Source of the DNA: Stichopus chloronotus
Lineage: Eukaryota; Echinodermata; Holothuroidea; Aspidochirotida; Stichopodidae
NCBI GenBank assembly: GCA_021234535.1
Contig: CM037846.1
Coordinates: 19,175,814 to 19,239,813, forward strand
Length of the DNA stretch: 64,000 bases
Direction of reading: 5' to 3'
Shown here: in pieces, positions 35,601-47,600 of the stretch
How the letters are laid out: the number at the start of each line of letters is the position of its first letter
How positions within the stretch are numbered: the stretch's first letter is position 1
Notes under the pieces: generated by a model
Told to the model about the DNA's origin: nothing
The model's database searches: none
What the model saw: only the letters and a program-made list of their open reading frames with translations
Position numbers and translations under genes: made by a program

Positions 35601-38600
35601 TTTTCTTGGTAAGTTTGTTTGAACAGAGTATAGCCATCGAGATGCCTAGTCCACACAGAATTTCCGTAATGGGCTAAAATCATGTCTCGAGAAAACTTTT
35701 TTCTGCATGATAGAACATGAGGTGATATCAAGTAGTAGCATCATGGTTAGGGTTTGTTCCGTTGGTGAAACCTTATCATGTATGATATCATGTGAGGGTT
35801 GCCTGAGCGGGATACAACAGTCTCAGTTATGGAAAAAGGAAGATCATGGTAAATATCAAACTCCAGTAATTGCTTTCAGATTATGGACATGTTTATCTCC
35901 TCCTGTGCTGTATTTAACATACTCATAAAAATAGTACTTGAAAGTAATTGCACATGTATGTTTTGAACACTCCCTGTAGTGTGCAAGTGGGTAAACTGTA
36001 CAACCAAATTACTTGTACTGTACTTTGCAACCAAATTACAAAACAGAAAAGACAATATTTATGGTTACAAGAATATGCATCCTGTGATAACTGTGAAGAT
36101 CATAAAAAAAAATACCATAGAAAAGGACTACATCTAACGTGTGCGTACTTATAGCTTATTGGAAAGGTACTGCACTGTAAGATACGATATTCTGAAGCTG
36201 ACCTGTGACTAAGTGGAATGAGTTTTGTTCTGTGATCCAATTTTGGGATCATTCTTATAGCTATGGTTTAATTGGTGGAGGTCAAAATTAGTAAGTTCAT
36301 CAGATCGGGTCACATGATCAAAACCTTGTGAGAAAATTTATGTAACTACTTCTCATTTGATACAAGAACCAAGGTGTCTTTTTGACACACAATATTTAAG
36401 AAAGGAAATTGTGGCCTAAGTTCATACCTGCAGTAAGTTGTACCGCTATCAGTGGAAGATTATTGGCTTTTGTGGCAATAGTGGGGTCATTTGAAGTCAG
36501 CTTGAGTCAGATTACAAAAGATCTGTGAACACACTATCTGCAGGTGGAATCTTTAAATGGTTGACCCCATAATTGTGTTTGTGCCACATTGAGTTACATA
36601 TGCCTCCTAGATTACATGAAGGTCAAAGGTCATTTGAGGTCACCAGTTGTCAGATTGCAGTAGGAGTTTGCACACAATGTATACCAATATAATACACCAA
36701 ACCACCCAGAGTTCCAGAATTTTCTTGAAGTATGGGTCAAAACAAATTTTTTAGTAAATATTCAAAGTACAAGCCTGGAACTAGAAATCAATCGATTGTG
36801 ATGTAGTAGTCAAGTAGTCAGACAAGTCTTGTGTGAAAATTTCTGTTGATTTTTCATTCCTTGTGTCAACAAAGGCACCTATACAGTCAGGATGGCATGT
36901 GTGTGTGTGTGTGTATGTGTGCTAACAAAGAAAATTCAATGAACTCCTCACTCCATGTGTAATGTCAACTTGTGTGTGTGTGTGTCTGTGGGTATGCTCT
37001 ATCTCAATAGGGGAAAGTCAGATGAAAGTCAAATGCACATGTAAGTTTGCCATATTGAGAAGATGTGCTCTATTTTTTTGGTGGAGGTCTAAGGTCACCT
37101 GGGACAAAACTCAGAAAACTTTTTTTAGCACAATATTGGAAGGTAGAAAGCTTAAACAAAAATTTATATGTGGTATCTGAATACATGATGGTGAGAAGAT
37201 AAGTCTGATATCTTTTGGTGGAGGTCAAGCTAGAAGGAAAGGGTAGAGGGCTTATTTAATGGCCCTAAACAGTAATATTATGGCAATATTGGGCTACTAT
37301 ACATTCCCAGTTGAAAGTTTTGCCTGATTTTTATCTCTATACATTACATGTAGATATTCTTATAATACTGTAGCTGGACATTTTGGTATTCTCTCAAATC
37401 ATTGGTGTCAGTGTTGCAGTCCATGGTTATCGTGTATCAGACTTCCCCATCATGCTGTTTTGCATGTATTAAGCAAAAGATGTTACTAGTTTAGGTGTGA
37501 CGAAAATAAGTACAAGAAGTCCTTTTTGAAAATTATTGACCGAAAAAGTTCCTGAAGCCTGGAAGATGTAGAGCTTCTCCCAACGTTTTGCACACTGTAC
37601 TTACATAAATTATGGATTTTTCAATCCTTTAATTGGATTGGTGGGCCCTGGGCAGTAGTTTTGTAAGCTCTTTCTCCTATTTACTGTGATTGAGGTGTGT
37701 AATAGAAGGACACTAGTAGACTATTGATGAAAGTTTCAACTCAATTTTGCATATTCTCTACTTCAACATAAAGTACAAAAGGAGAATGTCAGATGCCACT
37801 CATGTGTTTAATCACTGCTAATAAGACCCTCTAAATTTGGTGAAGATATGCTGCTTAGTTAGCTTAAAGGTATTTCATTCCTTTTTTATCTAATTCAATA
37901 TCAAATCCCCTTGCAAAGGTTATGATGGTAATCGTAACCACAAATGTAATCTTGCATATCTGTGTGTGTTCGTGTGTGCATGTGTATTTCTGTGATGCCC
38001 TACCTTGTAAACATGATTTCTCAAGGAGGGAAACATGGACAGATCTCATATTTGGTATATAGGTGTACCACATGGAGAAGGAGACTCCTATTGTTTTTGG
38101 TGAAGGTTGAAGGTCATGTGGGGTCAACAGGAGGGGTCAAATTGTAAAAACATTGTAAACATGATACTGTACCTCAAGGAAGTAAGCTTAGATCTGATAT
38201 AAGTATGTATGTGTGCCACATTGATTAAATGAACCTTATGGTTTTTGGTGGAGGTACATTCTAGTTAGGGAATCATGCCAAGGGCCTCTCATGAACATAG
38301 ATTTTATGGAAGTAAATTTAGATTTTGTTACATTTCCATTATGGTAGTGGTATGTGCAGTGCTTTCGGGGTGTTCAATATGATTGGTCTAAAGTACGAAA
38401 TAGGCATTATGATGAACTGTATTATGAAATTATGCAATGTTTGCAAACTGTTTCTTCTGGTGCAGATTGTATGGTACTAATTCAACATTCTGTCACATGA
38501 TATATTTGGGGTGGGTGTTAATGAATTTACTGCCAGTGCCAGGTCCCATATGGTTCATTTTATGAAATCATGCAAAAGCCTCTTCTCTCAAAGATTGTGT

Positions 38601-41600
38601 CTTACTTTGCTGAGAGTTTGTCACATTAGTAGTGCTATCGAAGTGGTTTGCCGTGGATGTTCTTCATTTTGGGTTCCAAGATCCGAAATGGGCCATATGG
38701 GCTATTTCATAAAGTCATGTAGATTTTATGTTACAAAGTGGAAGGTTTGTCACATGAGCAGTATAGTAGTGTAACCATGGGATGTTCAAGATATGAGAGT
38801 TCATGGCCAGATATGGACCATTTGTGCTATTGTAAGAAATCATGGACAGTGTTTCCTTCTCTTTATAGTTGATATTACAATCTGGAAGGTTTGTCACATT
38901 AGTATTGTGGTAGTGGGCCTTCTAAATGTCCAGTTTTAGTGGCTCTAGTGTCAGAATGTGTTCTATGCGTACAGTATTGGCCACAACTTATTCAATCATG
39001 CAAAAGGCTTGTTTTCTATAGAGCATCTGTTACTGTGTGAAATGTTTGCAAGATTAGTGTTGTTGCTATTATGTTTTGTCATTCAGGGTCATTGAGTCAG
39101 GGGTCTAAGGTTAAGGTCCTGAATGGGCCATATTGGCCATTATATGAAATTATACAAAAATACATTTTTTTCCATGTACAATTTTTGTGTTTAATGATGA
39201 GGATATGTCTCATTGTACTCAGGAACAGGGGTAATATTGATGTGGTTGATAAACTCATCAGTGAGTCCAAAATTGGTAGCCATGATGTCTTAGTCCCCAG
39301 GGATGAAGAGGAAGAGGTTTCTAAATGTAATTACACGGACGGCAAATTGCATCAACGCTTTGAGCATGCCATCAATGTGGATTTAGTGCTACAGAAGACT
39401 TATCACTATTACTGTTATAAATTATAATTCAGATTGAATAATTGTAGACTTATGAATTTAATTTTGTTTTCTGTCTTCCTCTTTAGATGTAAAGTTAGAG
39501 ACGCCTATCATCCCAGAGAAGATCAAAATTTACCAGACGTATCATCCACAGTCAGTGATACAGATGTATGGTGCAATGATCTTATACTCTACAAATGGTG
39601 TAACCAGTGATGCCAGGTGGGTATTTATTTGGTGGTATTGTGTAACTAGAGTAGTGATGCCAGGTGGGAATTGACTTGATGATATGGTGTAACCAGTGAT
39701 GCCAGGTCGGTAATGATATGATGGTATGGTGTAACCAGTGATGCCCCGTGGGAATATTAATGTGATGCTATGATGTAAACAGTGATGGAGGTGGGTTTTG
39801 ATTTGATGGTATGGTGTAACCAGTGATGCCAGGTGGGTATTTATTTGGTGGTATTGTGTAGCTATAGTAGTGATGCCAGGTGGGAATTGACTCGATGATA
39901 TGGTGTAAACAGTGATGCCAGGTCGGTAATGATATGATGGTATGGTGTAACCAGTGATGCCCCGTGGGAATATTAATGTGATGCTTTGGTGTAAACAGTG
40001 ATGCGAGGTGGGTTTTGATTTGATGGTATGGTGTAACCAGTGATGCCAGGTGGGTATTGATGTTATGCTATGGTGTATACAGTGATGCCAGGGGGGTATT
40101 GATTTGATGGTATGGTCTAACCATTGATTCCAGCTGGGTATTGATTCGATCATATGGTGTACCCAGTGATTCCAGGTGGGTATTGATGTGATGCTATGGT
40201 GTAAACAGTGATGCAAGGTGGGTATCAGTTGGATGGTATGGTGTAAGGGAGTGTCGCCGAATCTGCCCGACGGCAACTGAAAGACAAGCCCACTGTGCAT
40301 TGTTCTCTTACATGAATATTCTTCACAGCTCAGTGATCGCGCGTGCTGGCTTGTCAAGTTAATGAGGCAGCAGTGGGTAGGGCTTACATACTCAGGACAA
40401 TAGTCTTCCTTAGCAACAGGAACGATTGGCAGGAATTCTTGTGCGAAGCACGGCTGATTACAACTAATGAATAGGCTATTGTTTGCTTGGTTTTGTCTTG
40501 GTAGTTACCCTTTTGAATACGTCTAGAGTGCTCGTTTGCACGAAGCAACTAATTCATTCCGGGAGTGAACGTTAATGTTGTGTAGCCTCAGCATTGTAAA
40601 GTATATGCAAAAATTGTAACATTAGGCTGATTCGATAGTCAGAAATGCAACTACAAGGCTCAAAGTAAATGACATCGGCCTACAAGACCTTTCTCTACTA
40701 CAACTCAAAACATCTATTTCTGGTATTCCATGACTCGCAAAAGACTCTAGGCATGCATCCAAGAAACATTTTGCAACCCAGACTGCTTTGTCGTCATTCT
40801 AGATTGGGTTGGATCTAACAAAAAAGGAAGTTACAGGCATACACAATTAGGGCCACCGATTTTCCGTGAAAAAATATTCAATTTCCGTTTTAGCATTTCC
40901 AAATTCCGTGAAAATCCGATCAAGCAAATTGTCATATCCGTGATTTTCCGTTTTGCACTGACTTATTTGTTAGGATAGTGAAGCCTAACCAACCCACAAA
41001 TCCAGCCACCAGCCTAAGGTCAACACAAGCATTTAATGAAGAAAAAGACCAAAAGTTTACTCACGATTGTTTGACTGAAGGTCCTTCAATTAATTTTTGA
41101 TTATCTTCTATGCCGGTAGTAAATGATCCACACGAAATTAAAAGTAACCAAATACGTAGTGTAAATTAATCTGATAGTTATTCCATAAGTGAAAGTGAAG
41201 TCACAACGTTATGATCGTTCGATCATGAACACCAAAACGATCTTACTGAGGTATTTATGAACGATGCGGTATAGATACTGTATAGATACTGTAAGCCTAC
41301 GAAAAGGTTTGTTGACTTTGCGAAGCGCGGGAAAAGACTCCTAACTTACAAGCGCACGGCCCTCGTACTTGATATCACCCTACGGTATGGCATTTTGACA
41401 TCTTACTGTGGTGTGTGTGCACGGTACAGCACTTAACATTTGACATACCAAACCAACACATCATTGTTTTAAGATAGGCATATTACTTTCATTATGCGGG
41501 CTGCTTATCTTGTGAAGTACAACTGGTATTATGACTGCAGTCAATACAGGTGCAGCTCAGGAGTAACGCACGCCCACCAAGCTGGCGAACTAATTCTACT

Positions 41601-44600
41601 GGCAAAGTGGGCGTGGCCAACTGATTGCAACAAACTTAGTGAACTTTGTGCACTTTCGATTCGCGGGGCCCGGGAAGCCTTTTCCTTATGCGCCTAACGT
41701 ACGTTAGGCCCTGTGGGATATCGTTCTGAATTTATTGTTTCAAATCCAGTGGAAGGTACTTTTGTGGAGTTTTTTATTCCTGTGGGTAAGGATGGGTAAG
41801 GATCGCTAAATCTTTGCATTCCATGCTGGTGTAACATACGCTGGCAATTCACAAGGCTAGTTTTGTGTAAATCGTACAAAGTTTCACAGGCCTAATCGTT
41901 GTGAAATTTGAGCAGGCCTAGCCTAGGCCAGGCTGGTACTAACATAGTAGCCTAAATGCGCAACTCCTACTTAGTCCCACAAACATCGGAGGGGTGATGT
42001 TTTAACAGTTCCTTGCCGAAGGCAGAGGAATCTATGCGATGGTGATGTCGTGTGTGTGTGTGTGTGTATGTATGTATGTGCGTGTGTGACGCCTGCTTGT
42101 AAACACGATATCTCAAGAAGCGTAACTCTGAGTGATCTCATATTTGGCATGTAGATTGCCCATATTGAGTAGATGATCCCTATTGTTTTTGGTGGAGGTC
42201 AAAGGTCATTTGGGGTCACTAGAGTTCAAAAGGTAAATACCTTGAAAATTGCTTGTAAACACGATATCTCCAGAAGAGTAACTCTGAGTGATCTCATACT
42301 TGGCATGAAGGTTGCCCTTATTGAGTAGATGATCCCTATTGTTTTTGGTGGAGGTCAAAGGTCATTTGGGGTCAACAGGGGTCAAATTGTGAAAATCTTG
42401 TAAACATGATATCTCAAGAAAGGAAGCTTGTAGAAATCTCATGTTTAGTATGTAGTTGCACCATGTTGAGTAAAGGAACCCTATCGTTTTCAGTGGTGGT
42501 CAAAGGTCATTTGGGGTCAACAGGGGTCAAATTGTGAAAACCATGTAAACACGATATCTCAAGAAGAGAAGCTTGAGCAGATGTCATATGAAGTGGGTAG
42601 GTGTATCTTATTGAGTACAAGGGTCACCAGAGGTCAAAAGGTAAATACCTTGAAAATTGCTTGTAAACACGATATCTCCAGAACGATAAATGTGAGAGAT
42701 CTCATAGTTAGCGTGTGGATTGCCCATATCGAGTAGATGATCCTTATTTTTTTTAGCAGAGGTGAAAGGTCATTTGGGGTCATGGGAGGTCAAAATGTGA
42801 AAAACTTGAATCTACAATATTTAAAGAACGGTCCTTCTAGTGAATTTTATACTTGTAATGTAGAATCCTCTTGTTGATTTGAGAACTTCTTTTAGGACAT
42901 ACCAACATAGTCTCTTCGATAACCATAAAGAAAAGATGAAGACAACATTAACTTTGGTATCAAAGATTATTATTTTGCAACCCTTATGCCGCTATCCTCA
43001 TAAGGACATGTGAGCATGCATGAATTGTAAATTGGAATTGATTAAATATACCACAGGTTATTAGCTTTATAAAAAGAACTAAATTACTGATCATTTGGAT
43101 CAAATACCTTTGAGCGTGCATGAACTGTGATTGCTTAATTGAATGAATCAAATTGTAACTGACCCCCCTCTGTTCAAATTGGTCACTGTTATCTGACATA
43201 ATTTATCACAGTTGACTGCCAGTAGAATCCACAATGTCCAGAATAAATCATACAGTCTGTTGAGCCAGGTGCTCAATGGACTTAACCATTTACTGTATAA
43301 ACAGTGTCTCTGTTTAGCCCTTAAAGGGAAATAGGGCGTTTGTTTTACAGAAAACAACCATATTTTTAAAACCATTATTTGTGGACATAGAATGATAGAT
43401 TATTCAAAATAACGAATTACAGTAGCCTTATTTTCAAGGAATAAGATTCTCACAGATCAGAAATTTAGCTATTTGTTGCTCAACAATAATTTGTTCACCC
43501 AAACTTTTTAAAATTCAAATGATGCATCCGTTACTCATCACATGCGTAATGTTTTGAGGAGATGAAGCTTTGACAGATATTTATTGATGAGACTGAATGG
43601 TTTAACAATGGTTAAGGTGAATTTCTTTGTATGCCATGTTGGTGTATTCTAAATGCCCTATTTCACTTTACAGTAGTTCAGGTAAGCTTTAAACAAATGA
43701 GGACTGTGTATCAAACCAGGGAAACTTGTACTGTGTGTTGTGTCATTAAGTAGACTAAAGGCAAAATTGCAAGTCATGCTAGATTCTTGTTTAATAGGAA
43801 TATCAGTTTTTGCTAATTTTCAAGGACCTCATAGCCATTGGGAAGGGCATCATGCCAAAAAATCAAATATGAAAGAGCTGCCACCAAAAGTTGTAACTCG
43901 ACAAAATAAAGTGCTATAATTTTGATTAAATAAACATGTTTACCTTTTTATCAAGTTATTAGACACAACAAAATATAATTTGTTCCCCTGCAGCATCATA
44001 TCCATTTGGGAGTTTTCTCATGTTTGTGTAGGTCAAAGGTTATTTGGGGTGACAAAAGGTCAAAACCTTGTATGCATGATATTTTAAGGGTGATAAATAA
44101 GAGGGATCTTATACTTAGTTTGTAAAGTGTTCATATTTAGCATGTTGATGGCCATATAGGGTAGGTGATCTCTATTGTTTTAAGTGGAGGTGAAAGGTCA
44201 TTTTGGGTCACGAAATTTCAAAAGGTTTTGACCTTATTAAGATGGTATCTCAAGTAGGATAACTGTGTGGGATCTCATGCTTGTCATGTGGGCGATTCAT
44301 GTTTGTTACAATATATATCATGAGGCAAGGAATCACTAAGCCTTTTGGCTTTCTAGTTTGATTGGATTGTAGGCAGCCAGAGACTTCAGGGTTGTGATAC
44401 ACGAATTTTTAATTTTTTTTTTAATTTTTCCATTTTGATTGCGAACTTCTGTAGCGTTGTAAATGATTTTTGAAGTTCCGTGATTTTCCGTGAAAAAATC
44501 AAAATTCCGCGATTCCGTGACAACTTCCGTAATCGCGGAAAATCGGTGGCCCTACACAATGATCGAGTATGATTACTCCCTGTGTACTGTAGGCGTACAG

Positions 44601-47600
44601 GTCTAAGCCTAGGGTATACTGTGCTGGGCTTAGATCGTTTTATAGCAAGATCCTTCAGGTTATTTCCGTAGAACACTTGTGAAGGTTGAGATTCACAAAT
44701 GTTATGAAATAAATATCAGTTCACGTGACATTTGCCTCATTCATTGCTATATACCAGTTTTATGTGATATTTGGTAAATTAAACCTTCGACGCCGTATAC
44801 AAATGCTTAGTACACGGCTCACACACGTGCAAGCACTCATACACAATTTGTAACAATTGTTTAGTGTTGTGTCTTTTAATGTAACTGCTGTCAGCGGCTT
44901 GGTTTGCTTGTTACATGCACATTGGGTGGTTCATGGAGCCCCCATTCATTTGAACAAAAGCCACTGCTGTGTAATTTCAAATCTCTGCCAGTGTAACAAC
45001 TTGGTATACTGACCAATCAGACCACACGCCCAATAACACGATCGCGCCGACGAATCTCAGTAGCAAATTAGTGTTGGCCGAGTCACACATACAGTTAAGT
45101 CTATGGCGAATCTCCGTATAAGATGTGTGGTGAAACGTTATTTTCTGTTTTAAGGGTTTGATACGTAATTATCGCAAAACTATATAGTACCAGACTAAAT
45201 CTCGTCATTGTTAGCAAAGTTTGTGTGAATAAAATCATAAAAATAAGGTGTCTTTGAAGTAAAAGCCTGGTGAGGATATTTTCACACGTAGGTGTATCTT
45301 TGTTTCTTTTCTTCTATCTATGTTTTTGGCTCCACTTTCTTCTTTCATTGTTTTTTTTTTTTATTGTGATAAAATTTCACTAATTGGGTGCCGTTGTTAT
45401 ATGTAAGTTTGACACTAGAGAATAGAAATGAAATTACAACAACAACACTTTTTGCATATATTTTTGTAGTTTCTCACACTCTTAACTCCCATAACTCAAA
45501 GGAAACAAATAAACCTTGTCTATAAAACAAGAAAAAAAAAAATAGTCTGTCAGCTTTCACTTGCATGGATAAGCTGACGGCCTATTGTCCGCAGATCAAT
45601 AGAACTTAGCAACGATGATGCCACAAGCCGGCAACTAAACTTCCAGTATTTACTCAGGCACAGTGCTAAGCTCCGCCTACAGTGAATATTGCTCTTGCCG
45701 GCCGAGAGAGCTCATTTCACGGTGTGCGCGCAACTTCAATAGGGGTCATTGTTAGGTTGTCTTTCAGTTGCCGTGGGGCAGATTCGGCGACACTCCCTAA
45801 CCAGTGATTCGCAGTTGAGGTTGATGTGATGCTTTGGTGTACCCAGTGATCCCAGGTGGGTATTGATTTAATGTTATGGTGTACCCAGTGATTCCTGGTG
45901 TGTATTAATGTGATGCTTTGGTGTAATCAGTGATTCCAGGTGGGTATTGACTTGATGGTATGGTGTACCCAGTGATTCCAAGTTGTTATGGATGTGATGC
46001 TTTGGTGTACCCAGTGATCCCAGGTGGGTATTGATTTAATGTTATGGTGTACCCAGTGATTCCTGGTGTGTATTAATGTGATGCTGTGGTGTAATCAGTG
46101 ATTCCAGGTGGGTATTGACTTGATGGTATGGTGTACCCAGTGATTCCAAGTTGTTATTGATGTGATGCTTTGGTGTACCCAGAGATCCCAGGTGGGTATT
46201 GATTTAATGTTATGGTGTACCCAGTGATTCCTGGTGTGTATTAATGTGATGCTTTGGTGTAATCAGTGATTCCAGGTGGGTATTGACTTGATGGTATGGT
46301 GTACCCAGTGATTCCAAGTTGTTATTGATGTGATGCTTTGGTGTACCCAGAGATCCCAGGTGGGTATTGATTTAATGTTATGGTGTACCCAGTGATTCGT
46401 GGTGTGTATTAATGTGATGCTTTGGTGTAATCAGTGATTCCAGGTGGGTATTGACTTGATGGTATGGTGTACCCAGTGATTCCAAGTTGTTATTGATGTG
46501 ATGCTTTGGTGTACCCAGTGATCCCAGGTGGGTATTGATTTAGTGTTATGGTGTACCCAGTGATTCGTGGTGTGTATTAATGTGATGCTTTGGTGTAATC
46601 AGTGATTCCAGGTGGGTACTGACTTGATGGTATGGTGTACCCAGTGATTCCAGGTGGGTATTGATTTATTGGTATGGTGTATCCAATGATGCCAGGTGGG
46701 TACTCACTTCATGATAGATGTACCCAATAATACTAGGTGGGTAGTGATTTAATAGAATGCTCCCAAGTTAGTAAGTCAGTAAGTTGAAGAAATGTTCCAA
46801 TAACAGAGGATGTGTTTTTACTGCAGGCACTTTATACTTCACACTATATTGTTCTTAACTCAAGATTTTGCTGTTAGAGGAAAAACTTCTCTGGTCAAGA
46901 AAGATTTTCAGTTGCCTCAAGGCTGCAAAATTTTGTGTCTAAGATGGCAAATTGCAACAACAAATCTCTTTTGTTGTTAGTAATTGAATCTGCACATATT
47001 TGACCTTTATGCATATGAATACCTTAGTTGGGTTTATTGTAGATTGAGCTTAAAATGTGAGTCACTGAAAATTTAATGAGAACTTACTCCAGTTAGCTGG
47101 ATGGTATTCTTCAAAAGTATGTATCTCTTTGCTACTGTACGTGACACCTCATAACTAAGTCCTTTTCCAGTTCACTTTACCACATGGGTCAGCTTTGGAC
47201 CAAGGTTTGCCATTACTGCATAAAAGGGGGAAGTAGTAAGGGGTTCCAAAAGACCCAAAAAGTCAAATATAATAAACAGATACATCTCTTAAAGGTGTTG
47301 AAAACAAGTAATTAGGACCTTGAATTGAGTGATGTAATTGATTTCCCATAATGTATGACTTTGAAAGAAGAGCGTATTTTTTTTTTGCACCAGTAAATCT
47401 GTGTAAGACAATATTAATATCAAACCAGCAAACTTGCAATCTGTCAAATAAGCTGTCAAATAAACTGCAGGGCTTTTGCTCGTCAATCTGGAATGTGAAA
47501 TAAGACAAGAAATAAGTTGGGTAGCTAAGGAAAGCAAATGCTATCATAGTGATATCATAGCAATCTCCCGTTACAGTGCATCAGGGCTATAAATTGACAA

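Larger units (their letters stand above)
40849..44553. mobile_element. 3.7-kb hAT-like inverted-repeat element nested in the Harbinger-like element
   Basis: The ends AGGGCCACCGATTTTCCG (from 40849) and CGGAAAATCGGTGGCCCT (to 44553) are inverted. They are followed inward by subterminal TTCCGTG words on both sides. The flanks ACACAATT and ACACAATG (7 of 8 identical) suggest an 8-bp target duplication, as in hAT elements, though the terminal base is atypical. No transposase frame seen. The interior carries a 145-bp repeat array, a TTAA MITE and other repeats. Confidence 0.65.
40247..45797. mobile_element. 5.55-kb Harbinger-like inverted-repeat element, non-autonomous, in FBXL4 intron 3
   Basis: Terminal inverted repeats of about 39 bp begin GGGAGTGTCGCCGAATCTGC at 40247 and end with the complement at 45797, with one mismatch. 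The flanks are TAA (40244-40246 and 45798-45800), a 3-bp target duplication fitting the TWA preference of PIF/Harbinger elements. Removing the element and one TAA restores an uninterrupted 42-bp minisatellite unit, so the borders are secure. No transposase frame was found. Much of the interior is a second, nested element. Confidence 0.85.

Noticed and set aside
39542..40357. 271-codon open frame on the minus strand
   Set aside because: It lies across the 42-bp minisatellite, whose unit is a multiple of 3, so it is open by repetition. The peptide is a low-complexity repeat.
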